From positions 1-64,000 of the forward strand of contig JADJCG010000032.1 in NCBI GenBank assembly GCA_016703335.1: a stretch of 64,000 nucleotides of DNA. Direction: 5' to 3'. The position numbers and the translations under genes were made by a program. Below, piece by piece: positions 11,096 to 20,661 of this stretch; position 1 is the stretch's first letter, and every line of letters starts with the position of its first letter. This DNA is from Caulobacteraceae bacterium. Its GTDB lineage: Bacteria > Pseudomonadota > Alphaproteobacteria > Caulobacterales > Aquidulcibacteraceae. The notes beneath the pieces are model-generated. The model had not been told where the DNA came from. It saw nothing but the letters and a program-made list of their open reading frames with translations, and made no database searches.

Positions 11096-11849
11096 CGAAT
11101 TCGTACTCCACCTTGAAGCGGAACTGTCCGTCAGCTTCGGTGTCGCCGGTGCCAACCAGATAGCCAAGTTGAAGTTCTACTTCACCCTCGCCGACGTGGG
11201 CGAGTTCGAATTGAGCGAACGGCCCCCAATAGTGAGCATGATCGCCGAAATGGCCGAGGTCATCGTCCGTGCCTGCGTCGCCGAAGCCTTGGATGCCGAG
11301 TGCGAAGTCCTCGTTGAACGCGTAGCCTGCTTCGGCGGCGTAGCCGAACTCCCAGGTGTCGCTTGAGCCGCCACCCACTTCGCGTTCGCCAATCAGGTTG
11401 AGCGTGAGATTGAGCGGGCCGCGCTCGCGCTGCATGAGGAGCTTGAGTTCGAGGCCATCGGGGCCGTCCTGTGTGTTCACTTCGTATTCGACGTAAGCGC
11501 CGAAATGGACGGGCCAGTCCCGTGTGCCAGTGAAATCAAAGACGTTCTCGATGGCGACCGCGGTGAACTCGGTCTCGCCGCTTTCATGCTCCCATTCGCC
11601 CACGATCGCGGGGCGCCAGAAGTCGGTGAAAGCGTAAGCCGCTTCGACTTTGGTCTGCCACTCGCCATCGGCTCCGCCGCCATCGAGCACGCCGCCGCGA
11701 ACCGCGATCTCGCCTTCGCCCTGATGCACCGCAGGGCCATAGACTTCGGCGGCTAGGCCAGGTTCGGCCCAAACAGCAGTTGGCGCCAACGAAGAACCGG
11801 CGATCGTCGCCGCAATCAAAAGACGTTTCACCCCTGACACTCCCCACAA
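11082..11849 (-). CDS. Predicted outer-membrane beta-barrel protein
   Basis: About 255 aa (ATG 11849; GTG 11831 is an alternative that starts directly with the basic end of the signal). The signal peptide is KRLLIAATIAGSSLAPTAVW with cleavage after WAEP or nearby. The mature chain consists of alternating amphipathic strands such as EWQTKVEAAYAFTDFWRPAI and ends in an aromatic-rich strand FRFKVEYEFGDDD, as in small transport- or LPS-related barrels. No named family recognised. It probably shares a transcript with the overlapping dehydrogenase downstream. Confidence 0.75.
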   Translation of the reverse strand: MWGVSGVKRLLIAATIAGSSLAPTAVWAEPGLAAEVYGPAVHQGEGEIAVRGGVLDGGGADGEWQTKVEAAYAFTDFWRPAIVGEWEHESGETEFTAVAIENVFDFTGTRDWPVHFGAYVEYEVNTQDGPDGLELKLLMQRERGPLNLTLNLIGEREVGGGSSDTWEFGYAAEAGYAFNEDFALGIQGFGDAGTDDDLGHFGDHAHYWGPFAQFELAHVGEGEVELQLGYLVGTGDTEADGQFRFKVEYEFGDDD

Positions 11850-11934
11850 GTGGCGCGTTTTGCGCCCGCAACGGGAATGGCATCCGTCTTTTGAGTTTGC
11901 AAGTAAGTCGCAAGAGCTAAACGCCGCAGGGCAG

Positions 11935-11960
11935 CCCCGGCTCCTTTGGGGGAGCCGGGG
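11935..11960 (-). terminator. Strong hairpin downstream of tuf
   Basis: 10-bp GC-rich stem CCCCGGCTCC / GGAGCCGGGG with a 6-nt loop, 14 bp beyond the tuf stop. It lacks a clear T-tract, so it may stabilise the 3' end or pause polymerase rather than act as a classic terminator. Confidence 0.6.
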
Positions 11961-11973
11961 CGCCAGCAGGCTT

Positions 11974-13176
<1,203 letters not shown>

Positions 13177-13299
13177 TTCATCACTCTTACTTCCTTGATA
13201 TGCGCCGCTGAGCTGAGGTGATCAGGCTCAACCCAGCGGCCATTGGCATTGGCGCGCCAATTCTTTTGCGGGCCCCGCGTTTTCACGCGGCCCAAAACG

Positions 13300-13324
13300 A
13301 AAAACCCGCCGGCGGACCGGCGGG
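13300..13324 (-). terminator. Leftward terminator upstream of tuf
   Basis: Perfect 8-bp stem CCCGCCGG / CCGGCGGG around a 4-nt loop, followed on the minus strand by TTTTT. It lies about 125 bp before the tuf start on the same strand, so it either ends a short upstream transcript or acts as an attenuator ahead of tuf. Confidence 0.8.
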
Positions 13325-13384
13325 ATGATGGAGAGATCAAACCCGAAGTCCGTCGAACGGCTCCGGGCGAAAGGCCGGAGCTAT

Positions 13385-13474
13385 CTACGTTTCTGCTGCC
13401 CATGCTGCTTCGTTCGCGCTGCGCGTTTCCGCGCGCACGTTTGCCGAAGCGTTGGCGTTCAGCAGCGTAGTCAT
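13385..13474 (-). CDS. Putative 29-aa small ORF ahead of tuf
   Basis: ATG 13474 is preceded by a strong ribosome-binding sequence (GAAGGAAGAG). The peptide starts MTTLLNANASANVRAETR and ends EAAWAAET, then TAG. It lies between two leftward terminators; a hairpin GCTCCGG...CCCGGAGC and the second terminator follow directly. It is Ala/Asn/Glu-rich with one Trp. It could be a leader peptide or a microprotein; no family recognised. Confidence 0.4.
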   Translation of the reverse strand: MTTLLNANASANVRAETRSANEAAWAAET

Positions 13475-13512
13475 TGCTCTTCCTTCAGTTCGCGCGACCA
13501 AATCCGCGCAAC

Positions 13513-13545
13513 AAAAAACCCTGGGAGGCGGGGCCAACCAGGGTT
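13513..13545 (-). terminator. Second leftward terminator upstream of tuf
   Basis: 8-bp stem AACCCTGG / CCAGGGTT with a 13-nt loop and a run of six T on the minus strand. It stands ahead of the 29-aa ORF and after the 13-aa ORF, so transcripts from about 13.63 kb would end here. Confidence 0.8.
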
Positions 13546-13591
13546 CGGAAGGCCACGAGGAGAGGCCACGCCTCTCGTTCAACGAGAGACG

Positions 13592-13633
13592 CTATGCGTC
13601 GATGCAATACGTTTCATAGGCGATCGTGTTCAT
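13592..13633 (-). CDS. Putative 13-aa ORF (MNTIAYETYCIDA)
   Basis: Very short frame MNTIAYETYCIDA with TAG at 13592-13594, followed by a near-palindromic hairpin around CTCTCGTT/AACGAGAG and then the terminator at 13513-13545. The ribosome-binding site is weak. Its composition (two Tyr, one Cys) and its place before a terminator suggest a leader peptide, but coding status is unproven. Confidence 0.25.
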   Translation of the reverse strand: MNTIAYETYCIDA

Positions 13634-13727
13634 GCGCGGGAAGTAACATCGAAGTGCGAGAAATTCAAGGTGCGGTGAGGCTACTCGGCGGACCGACCAA
13701 TGAAACCATCTATCCAACGGTAGAAGG

Positions 13728-14620
13728 GGCGGTCGGCTCGAACGGCGCGGTGGACTGACGCTTGATCCGGCATCGCGAGAATATCTCGGTCTTTGGAGAG
13801 GTCTGAGCCTCGAAGCACCGTGAGAAATTGTAGCTCGTCCGTTTGATTTCGCGGGCGGGATTTGCGACATCAATCATTCGTAGCTGGTACATTGAGTACC
13901 ATTCGCCGTTTAGCTCGACGTCGTTGTTTTGATCGCAGATAAACGACGTGGTTCACACGTCCGCTGGATTTGAACAGGCGAAAAGCTTCTTCGGCGAGCA
14001 CGGTTTTAGCATCGGGCTGGTCCATCCACGCTTCTGGAATTGCCACAACAATCACGTTCGGCCTGTTCTTTGGAAGCTGCTTGCGCTCCGCCTTCAGGGT
14101 GTTGCGAAGAGTCTTTGCTGAAAGCGAAGGGATGCCGATCCCAGTAACTTCAACGCATATGGTCCGGCCCTCCTTCTTGATCGAAAAATCGAAGCTTTCG
14201 CCTTTTCGTCGCCTTTCCTTCGATCTCTCTCACGCGGAAGCCGACATCAAGAAACATTCGGGTCGCGATCACCTCGTTGTAAAAGGCGTGATCCGGAGAT
14301 TTGTCCCTCAGTCGATTGCAGAACTCGACGATCCCTGGCGTGTTCGCAACTCGTGAGAGTCTCACCAAGAGCCACCAGCCGGCGAGCATCCGTCGCGTCC
14401 ATCTTGCCGGATGCGATCTTGAAGTAGCGATCAGCGACTTCGGTTGAGATGAGACGCATAACGAGAAATACGAGACCCCGATGTATGGATTGTCGAATCC
14501 TTCGTCGGCCATCTCCGCGCCGTGCTCGCGCATGAACGCTTCGGTCTGCTCTATAACTATTGGCATCGCGGCACGCAGTGCCTTGCGTTGCCTTCGCCGC
14601 TCGGTCTTTCTCGTTACCAT
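13728..14620 (-). pseudogene. Uncharacterised protein with nuclease-like C-terminal stretch, multiply frameshifted
   Basis: Starts MVTRKTERRRQRKALRAAMP (ATG 14620), continues VIEQTEAFMREHGAEMADEG, shifts to STEVADRYFKIASGKMDATD, returns to PGIVEFCNRLRDKSPDHAFY and VIATRMFLDVGFRVREIEGK, then shifts to FDFSIKKEGRTICVEVTG, KAERKQLPKNRPNVIVVAIP and AFRLFKSSGRVNHVVYLRSK. A further shift gives DVELNGEWYSMYQLRMIDV. The order strand-FDF...IKKEG..ICVEVTG and the later VIVVAIP strand are reminiscent of PD-(D/E)XK-like folds, but no catalytic set can be confirmed. No family recognised. At least four indels break it as written. Confidence 0.45.
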
Positions 14621-14654
14621 GCAAATCGCCGCGGTGATCCGCGCGGATGATCGC

Positions 14655-15836
14655 CTAAGCCGCGCTCTTATTCTTCTTCGCCATCAGCTTCGCGAAGCGC
14701 TCGAACAGATAGTGGCTGTCTTGCGGACCTGGCGACGCTTCCGGGTGGTATTGCACCGAGAACACCGGCTTGCCTTCGAGCTCGATGCCGCAATTGCTGC
14801 CGTCGAACAGTGAGACGTGGGTTTCTTTCACGCCTTTCGGCAGCGTCTTCGTATCGATGGCAAAGCCGTGGTTCATCGAGACGATTTCGACTTTGCCGGT
14901 CGATTGATCTTTCACCGGGTGGTTCGCGCCGTGGTGGCCTTGCGCCATTTTGTGCGTCTTCGCGCCGAGCGCCAGGCCGAGCATTTGGTGGCCGAGGCAC
15001 ACGCCCATCACCGGCTTGCCGCTCGCAACGAGCTTCTTGATTTCTGGCGCAGCGTAAACGCCGGTCGCTGCCGGATCGCCAGGACCGTTTGAAAGCAAGA
15101 TGCCGTCCGGATTGTGCGCGAGCGCTTCTTCGGCGGTTGCGGTGGCTGGCAGCACGATCGTGCGCGCGCCAATTTCGCCAAGCGCGCGGAGAATGTTGCG
15201 CTTCACGCCATAGTCCATGACCACGACGGTGAATTTCGGCTTCTTCACTTCCGGCACGCCGATCGACCATTGCCAGAGCTTCTCGTCGACGACGTAGCTC
15301 TGCGCGGTGGTGACCTCTTTCGCGAGGTCGAGGCCATCAAGGCCGTGCCACGCTTTCGCGCGCTTCTTCAAAGCTTCGAGATCGAACTTGCCATCCGGTG
15401 CGTGCGCGATGACGGCGTTCGGCATGCCTTGTTCGCGGATGCGTTTGGTGAGCGCGCGCGTATCGAGGCCCGAGAGTCCGATCACATTGCGCTTCTTCAT
15501 CCAGCTATCGAGATCGTCGTCGCTGCGCCAATTCGACGGCATCGTGGGGCGCATGCGGAAGACGGCGCCGCGCGCGGCCGCCGATGCGGCGGGCGATGAA
15601 GTTTCGATGTCTTCGTTGTTGGTCCCGACATTGCCGATGTGCGGGAAGGTGAAAGCGACGATCTGCGCAGCGTAGGAGGGGTCCGTGAGGATCTCCTGGT
15701 AGCCGGTCATCGAGGTGTTAAAGCAGACCTCACCGTCGGCGGCGCCTATAGCGCCAAGCCCTTCGCCCAGAAAAACCGAACCATCGGCGAGCACTAGCGC
15801 GCCGGTTGGGGCGGAGGATTGAGTCGGATTGGCCAA
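14655..15836 (-). CDS. carA: Carbamoyl-phosphate synthase small subunit
   Basis: Glutaminase subunit that releases ammonia from glutamine for the large subunit CarB, feeding pyrimidine and arginine synthesis. 393 aa with a TTG start at 15836. The N-terminal CPSase_sm domain contains GEVCFNTSMTGYQEILTDPS. The class I glutamine amidotransferase has DGILLSNGPGDP, the nucleophile Cys in VMGVCLGHQMLGLALG, and the His/Glu pair in VQYHPEASPGPQDSHYLF. carB is not in the window. It is divergently transcribed from the S9 peptidase-like gene. Intact. Confidence 0.97.
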   Translation of the reverse strand: MANPTQSSAPTGALVLADGSVFLGEGLGAIGAADGEVCFNTSMTGYQEILTDPSYAAQIVAFTFPHIGNVGTNNEDIETSSPAASAAARGAVFRMRPTMPSNWRSDDDLDSWMKKRNVIGLSGLDTRALTKRIREQGMPNAVIAHAPDGKFDLEALKKRAKAWHGLDGLDLAKEVTTAQSYVVDEKLWQWSIGVPEVKKPKFTVVVMDYGVKRNILRALGEIGARTIVLPATATAEEALAHNPDGILLSNGPGDPAATGVYAAPEIKKLVASGKPVMGVCLGHQMLGLALGAKTHKMAQGHHGANHPVKDQSTGKVEIVSMNHGFAIDTKTLPKGVKETHVSLFDGSNCGIELEGKPVFSVQYHPEASPGPQDSHYLFERFAKLMAKKNKSAA

Positions 15837-15986
15837 AGCGGCAGTGAGATAGGGTGCGCCGGGCGGGGTGTCAAAAGCGCCCGGTAGGGCTTAGGTCACA
15901 GCCCCCGCCGCACCCCTGCCGTAAAGGTGAACATCCTGTCAGGCATGCGCATTGGCGGGTGGATGACAGACCTGTAAGGTTTTGAA

Positions 15987-18152
15987 GTGGGGTCGAGGAC
16001 GAGATCTTGGGCTGGGGCCGTCGCCCTTGGGCTAGTGCTAGCCGTCGCCGCCTGCGGCGAGCGGGCGCGCGCGCCTGTGCCTGTCCCCGCGGCGCCCGAG
16101 CTGATCACGCGCTCTGCCCTGTTCGGCGAACCGGCGCGTCACGACGGCCAGCTCTCGCCCCGTGGCGACCGGGTGGCGTTCCTGGCGCCGCGCGACGGGG
16201 TCACGAACCTCTGGGTGCTCTCGGTCGATGCGATGGACGAGGCGCGCCCGGTCACCGACGAGCGCGAGCGCGGCATCACCAATTTCCGCTGGGCCGCTGA
16301 TGGCACGACTTTGCTTTATCTGCGCGACGACAATGGTGACGAGAACGCGCGCCTCTACGCCGTCGATACCGCGGGCGGTGAAGCGCGGCCGCTGACGCCG
16401 ACCGGCGCGCGCGCTGAGATCATCGGTTTGAGCGATGCGGACCCTGGCGTGGTGATCGTCTTGCTGAACGACCGCGATCGCGGCTGGCCGGACGTGATGC
16501 GCGTCGATATCGCCAGCGGCACGCGCACGACGCTGCTACGCAACGGTGGGCCGCGTGGCTACACCAGCGTTCTTGTCGGCCGCGACAACGCCGTGCGTGT
16601 TGGCATGCGCACGCGGGCGGATGGCGGCGCTGATGTGGTGGCGATCGAGGCGCGCGGACGGGCGCGGACGCTGTTCGAGATACCGTTTGAAGATACCTTG
16701 ACGACGCGGCTGATCGGCCTTGAGGCCGACGGCGCGCATTTTCTGATGTTGGACTCAGCGCTGGGCCAACCTGATACGCCGGCGCGCGATCGCACGGCGC
16801 TTGTCCGCGTCGATGTCGCAAGTGGTGATCGCGCGGTGCTGGGCGAGGGCGAGCGTTCTGATGTTGTCGACGTCTGGATCGATCCCGCAACTGGTGCGGC
16901 TGAAGCGTTCGCGACGGAGTATCTGCGCCGCGAATGGCGTGCGCTCAATGCCGATAGTCAAGCGGACATTGAATTCTTGGATCGTTCGCTGACGGGCGAT
17001 TTCAGTGTCGTTTCGCGCAGCGCCGATGATACGCGCTGGATCGTTGTGGAAGAGAGCCCGACGACGCCGCGCCGTTCGTATCTGTTCGATCGCGCAGGAT
17101 CAGCTGGGCGGCGTCTCACATCGCTTTTCTCGCACCGACCCGAATTGCAACAAGCTGCGTTGCAGCCGATGACGCCGGTAGAGATCACGGCGCGCGACGG
17201 CGCGACATTGGTTTCGTATCTGACACTGCCGGGCGGTTCGGATGCAAACGGTGACGCGCGGCCTGAGCAAGCGCTGCCGCTGGTGCTGCTGGCGCACGAT
17301 GGGCCATGGTCGCGCGACTCGTACGGCTTCGACGCCACGCACCAATGGCTCGCCAATCGCGGTTACGCCGTTCTCTCGGTGAATTTTCGCGGCTCCGCGG
17401 GCTTCGGCAAAGCCTTTCTCAATGCCGGCAACCTCGAGTGGGGCGGGCGCATTCAGGAAGATCTCGCCGATGCCGCTGCGTGGGCGGTGACGCAAGGCAT
17501 CGCCGAAGAAGGTCGCGTCGCGATCGTCGGCAGCGGGTTTGGCGGCTATTCGGTGCTCACGGGGCTGGCGTTCACGCCGGACAGTTACCGTTGCGGCGCG
17601 AGCTTCGCTGCGCCGTCCAATCTCTTTGCGATGCTTGATCTTTCATCTGCATCGGAACGCGATCAGCTTTACCGGCGGGTCGCCGATGCGCGCACTGAGT
17701 CCGGGCGCCAATTGTTGCGCGTGCGCTCGCCGGCGTTCCATGCAGGACGCATTCGCAGCCCGTTGTTGTTGGCGTACGGAGCGCGCGATCCGGGGTTGAC
17801 GCGCGGCGAAACCGATCAAGTCGCGCAGGCCGTGCGCTTGCGCGGAATGCTGACCTATCTCGCGTTTCCCGAAGAGGGGCGCCACTTGGTGCGCCCGCAA
17901 AACCGGCTCTCATATCTCGCTGTGCTTGAGCACTTCCTGGGTGATTGCTTGGGCGGACGCGTTGAGCCTGTTGGCGCTGCGTTCGAAGGCGCAGCGATCT
18001 ATGTCTATGACGGCGCGGTCAACGTGCCGGGCCTCAGCGCGTTCTCGCGCCGCCCAGCACAACCAGTTGTGCAGCCTACCGCGCAACGTTTGAACGACGA
18101 CGCTGACGCCGAAGAGCAGAGCCCCGACGTCGCCGCCGATCCGCAGCAATAG
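15987..18152 (+). CDS. S9 family prolyl-oligopeptidase-like lipoprotein, nucleophile Ser apparently lost
   Basis: 721 aa, GTG start at 15987. A lipoprotein signal ends LGLVLAVAAC, so it is probably anchored in the envelope. The N-terminal half is a WD40-like beta-propeller (repeats such as LSPRGDRVAFLAPRDGVTNL and RWAADGTTLLYLRDDNGDE). The C-terminal half is the alpha/beta hydrolase domain with VNFRGSAGFGKAFLNAGNLE. The S9 nucleophile elbow is normally G-x-S-x-G-G-Y; here it reads G-S-G-F-G-G-Y, so Gly occupies the Ser position. The acid (GARDPGLT) and His (PEEGRHLVRP) are in place. It may be a pseudoenzyme, unless the neighbouring Ser serves. Intact frame. Confidence 0.85.
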   Translation: MGSRTRSWAGAVALGLVLAVAACGERARAPVPVPAAPELITRSALFGEPARHDGQLSPRGDRVAFLAPRDGVTNLWVLSVDAMDEARPVTDERERGITNFRWAADGTTLLYLRDDNGDENARLYAVDTAGGEARPLTPTGARAEIIGLSDADPGVVIVLLNDRDRGWPDVMRVDIASGTRTTLLRNGGPRGYTSVLVGRDNAVRVGMRTRADGGADVVAIEARGRARTLFEIPFEDTLTTRLIGLEADGAHFLMLDSALGQPDTPARDRTALVRVDVASGDRAVLGEGERSDVVDVWIDPATGAAEAFATEYLRREWRALNADSQADIEFLDRSLTGDFSVVSRSADDTRWIVVEESPTTPRRSYLFDRAGSAGRRLTSLFSHRPELQQAALQPMTPVEITARDGATLVSYLTLPGGSDANGDARPEQALPLVLLAHDGPWSRDSYGFDATHQWLANRGYAVLSVNFRGSAGFGKAFLNAGNLEWGGRIQEDLADAAAWAVTQGIAEEGRVAIVGSGFGGYSVLTGLAFTPDSYRCGASFAAPSNLFAMLDLSSASERDQLYRRVADARTESGRQLLRVRSPAFHAGRIRSPLLLAYGARDPGLTRGETDQVAQAVRLRGMLTYLAFPEEGRHLVRPQNRLSYLAVLEHFLGDCLGGRVEPVGAAFEGAAIYVYDGAVNVPGLSAFSRRPAQPVVQPTAQRLNDDADAEEQSPDVAADPQQ

Positions 18153-18154
18153 CT

Positions 18155-19108
18155 TTATTTGTGCGGGTAAGTTGAACGTACGCGGCTGCGGCGGCCGGTG
18201 AAGGTGTCCCACACCAAAGTGTCGACGTGCGCGAGGCCGTGCTCAAAGTGTACGCCTTCGAACATTGAACCATGCGTCACGCCGGACGCTGCGAACACGA
18301 CGTGCCCCGGCGCCATGTCATCAAGCGTCAGCTTCTTATGCACGTCGCGGCCCATGGCGCGGGCGCGTTGTTCTTCTTGCTCGTTCTCCGGCTTCAGGCG
18401 CGCTTGCATCTGGCCGCCGGCGCAGCGGATCGCGGCCGCCGCGAGCACGCCTTCGGGTGCGCCGCCTGAGCCGAAATAGATATCGACGCCCGAGCGCGCC
18501 GCTTCTGTGGTCCAGAACACGCCAGCGACGTCGCCGTCTGGAATGAGACGAATGCCAGCGCCCAGGCTGCGCAATTCTTCGACGATCGACTTGTGGCGAT
18601 CGCGATCGAGCAGGCACGCGCGGATCGCACTGACCGGCACGCCTTTGGCGTTCGCCAGGCGCTTCACGTTTTCAGCGGGTGACAGATCAAGGTCGATGAT
18701 GCCAGCAGGATAACCCGGCCCGATGGCGAGCTTGTCCATGTACATATCCGGCGCGTGCAGGAGCCCGCCTTCGGGCGCCAGCGCAACAACGGTCATCGCG
18801 TTCGGCGCGTCGTTTGCGCAGAGCTTAGTGCCTTCGAGCGGATCGACGGCGATGTCTACCTTCGGGCCGCCGGCGCCGAGTTCTTCGCCGATATAGAGCA
18901 TCGGCGCTTCGTCGATCTCGCCTTCGCCGATGACGACCTTGCCGCAAAACGGCGCTGTCTGAAACGAACGGCGCATGGCGTCGACCGCGGCTTGGTCCGC
19001 GTCGTTCTTCCGGCCGAAGCCAGTGAGCTTGGCGCTGGCGATCGCCGCCACTTCCGTGGCGTGCTGCGCGATTTGTGAAAGGATCAAGCCGGTGGTGTGG
19101 TCGCTCAC
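18155..19108 (-). CDS. glpX: Fructose-1,6-bisphosphatase class II
   Basis: Gluconeogenic hydrolysis of fructose-1,6-bisphosphate to fructose-6-phosphate; metal-dependent and cytosolic. 317 aa with a GTG start at 19108, after AAGGGGCGAAC. Family landmarks: FCGKVVIGEGEIDEAPMLYI (metal-binding acids near residue 55), DIAVDPLEGT (the lithium-sensitive phosphatase DP(L/I)(D/E)GT motif), GSGGAPEGVLAAAAIRCAGG, and the C-terminal SMFEGVHFEHG. Convergent with the S9 peptidase-like gene, with only 2 bp between the stops. Length normal and intact. Confidence 0.96.
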   Translation of the reverse strand: MSDHTTGLILSQIAQHATEVAAIASAKLTGFGRKNDADQAAVDAMRRSFQTAPFCGKVVIGEGEIDEAPMLYIGEELGAGGPKVDIAVDPLEGTKLCANDAPNAMTVVALAPEGGLLHAPDMYMDKLAIGPGYPAGIIDLDLSPAENVKRLANAKGVPVSAIRACLLDRDRHKSIVEELRSLGAGIRLIPDGDVAGVFWTTEAARSGVDIYFGSGGAPEGVLAAAAIRCAGGQMQARLKPENEQEEQRARAMGRDVHKKLTLDDMAPGHVVFAASGVTHGSMFEGVHFEHGLAHVDTLVWDTFTGRRSRVRSTYPHK

Positions 19109-19170
19109 GTTCGCCCCTTATTTTGCTGGCGCTGTCTTATCGCGGCGCAGCGCTGGGGCAAGGGCGGGCG

Positions 19171-19671
19171 TTAGTCGCGCGTAAGCAGATCGCCGCAGAT
19201 TGCTTCGAGACCGATCTTGTCCACTTCGTCGAAGGCCGCGAATTGCGTGGAATCCACGTCGAGCACAGCGGCCAACGCGCCGGTGCGGTCGAAGACGGGC
19301 GTGACGATTTCGGAGTTGGAGCGGCTGTCGCAGGCGATGTGGCCAGGAAAGGCGTGAACGTCCGGAACGAGGATTGTTTCGCGTTGAGCAGCGGCCGCGC
19401 CGCAGACGCCTTTGCCGAACGGGATACGCAGACAACCCAGCGTGCCTTGATAGGGGCCGACGACGAGTTCGCTCGGCTTGTTGGCATCGACGACGTAAAA
19501 ACCTGTCCAGAAGAAGCGATCTGGAAACGCATCCGCCAACAAGGATGCCGCCGTGGCGTAGCGCGCGGTGACGTTCGGCTCGCCCGCGATCACCGCCGCG
19601 ATCTCAGCGCGGAGTGCGGCGTAGCGTTCTGCTTTGTTAGCAGGCAGTTCGGCGCGCGCGGCTTCGGCCAT
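19171..19671 (-). CDS. GAF-domain free methionine-(R)-sulfoxide reductase (fRMsr)
   Basis: Reduces free methionine-R-sulfoxide with thioredoxin. 166 aa and a single GAF fold. The diagnostic cysteines are present: LGCLRIPFGKGVCGAAAAQR and VHAFPGHIACDSRSNSEIV, the pattern that separates fRMsr (E. coli MsrC type) from signalling GAF domains. FFWTGFYVV is also typical. Its start overlaps the stop of the small membrane-protein gene (TAATG), so they are translationally coupled. It complements the protein-bound Met-sulfoxide reductases encoded at 49.4-50.6 kb. Confidence 0.9.
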   Translation of the reverse strand: MAEAARAELPANKAERYAALRAEIAAVIAGEPNVTARYATAASLLADAFPDRFFWTGFYVVDANKPSELVVGPYQGTLGCLRIPFGKGVCGAAAAQRETILVPDVHAFPGHIACDSRSNSEIVTPVFDRTGALAAVLDVDSTQFAAFDEVDKIGLEAICGDLLTRD

Positions 19672-19853
19672 TAGTCGCGGTTCGACTTGCGATACTTGAG
19701 CGCGCCAGAGGCCTTGAGTGCGTTCATTTCCGCTTGGCGGCTCTTAGAGGTGACGCCTTTGGGCTTGCTCAGTATCTTACCGGCTAGGACCGATACGCCG
19801 ACGATCGCCAGCACAACAATAACGATGGCAATCCAAAACCCGGTCATAGTCAT
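19671..19853 (-). CDS. Small membrane protein, 60 aa
   Basis: One N-terminal transmembrane helix (FWIAIVIVVLAIVGVSVLAG, residues ~6-25) and a basic cytoplasmic tail ending GALKYRKSNRD. A purine-rich stretch AGGAGATGACTATGACC covers the start. Coupled to the fRMsr gene by TAATG. No family recognised; its genuine status rests on composition and coupling. Confidence 0.65.
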   Translation of the reverse strand: MTMTGFWIAIVIVVLAIVGVSVLAGKILSKPKGVTSKSRQAEMNALKASGALKYRKSNRD

Positions 19854-19911
19854 CTCCTATCGCCAACATAGTGCCCTGCGGCGCGGATGGAAGTGGGTTG
19901 CTGGCGGCCGT

Positions 19912-20469
19912 CTAGCCGCCCCAGACCTTACTTTCGGTCCAACCTAGAGCTTTGAACTCGTCTGCGCGCAGTGGCGCCTCGCCTTCGGAGAAGAATTCAT
20001 CGAGTTGCGGGGGCTTTACGCTCGTGCCGCTCATCATGGTGTGTGCTTGTCCACGGTGATGAACCTGGTGCTGAAAAAGATGCAGCAGCAGGCGATCGGC
20101 GCGCTCACGTTGAATGGTCCCGCCGCGATGAACCTGCACGATGCTGCCAAGACCGTCCGCGCCTAGGGACTCGACGTAAGCGATCAGACGCAGATCAACA
20201 TCGCGCTGCGCGCTCCGAAGATCGTCCATTGTGTCGCATGGCTCAGGATCGAGCCAAGCGTCGGGACCTAAGGCGCCGCCTTCCATCGCATCCACATAGA
20301 AATGATCGACAATCAGGATGTGATTGAGTGTGGCGCTGAGGCTCGGGAAAAACCCGATGCGCGGCGCTACGAACTCCGCTTGCGAAAGCAGCGAGCATGC
20401 CGCGTGGAGGCGATGATTGGCCCAGCCATTGTTGTAGGCCATGGCGCGGTACGGCAGGACGGCTTCCAT
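19912..20469 (-). CDS. DinB family protein
   Basis: 185 aa with a good ribosome-binding site (AGAGGAG) before ATG 20469. A four-helix DinB bundle begins YRAMAYNNGWANHRLHAACS. The metal-binding histidines are found in TLNHILIVDHFYVDAM and LFQHQVHHRGQAHTMM. DinB proteins are metal-dependent, often thiol-linked enzymes induced by stress; the specific reaction is unknown. Single-gene unit between tRNA-Ile2 and the fRMsr pair. Confidence 0.92.
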   Translation of the reverse strand: MEAVLPYRAMAYNNGWANHRLHAACSLLSQAEFVAPRIGFFPSLSATLNHILIVDHFYVDAMEGGALGPDAWLDPEPCDTMDDLRSAQRDVDLRLIAYVESLGADGLGSIVQVHRGGTIQRERADRLLLHLFQHQVHHRGQAHTMMSGTSVKPPQLDEFFSEGEAPLRADEFKALGWTESKVWGG

Positions 20470-20521
20470 CGATGGCTCCTCTTCCGTGAGGAAGAATAGC
20501 GCGTCGCGGGCAGAAGGGGAC

Positions 20522-20594
20522 TAGGCGCGGCAGGACTCGAACCTGCAACCAGACCGTTATGAGCGGCCGGCTCTAACCATTGAGCTACGCGCCC
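20522..20594 (-). tRNA. tRNA-Ile2 (CAU anticodon, lysidine type)
   Basis: Folds into a full cloverleaf on the minus strand: acceptor GGGCGCG/CGCGCCT (first pair G-U), D arm GCTC..GAGC, anticodon stem GGCCG/CGGTC with loop CTCATAA (anticodon CAT), T arm GCAGG-TTCGAGT-CCTGC, discriminator A. The body GGTTAGAGC..CTCATAA matches the bacterial tRNA-Ile2 pattern, in which C34 is modified to lysidine to read AUA, rather than initiator or elongator Met tRNA. The CCA end is not encoded. Confidence 0.9.
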
Positions 20595-20661
20595 CCAAGG
20601 CCGGTGGCCCTAGCATCACACGAGGGGCGCCGGAAGAGCGTTCGGTGCGTTAGGTTGGGGC

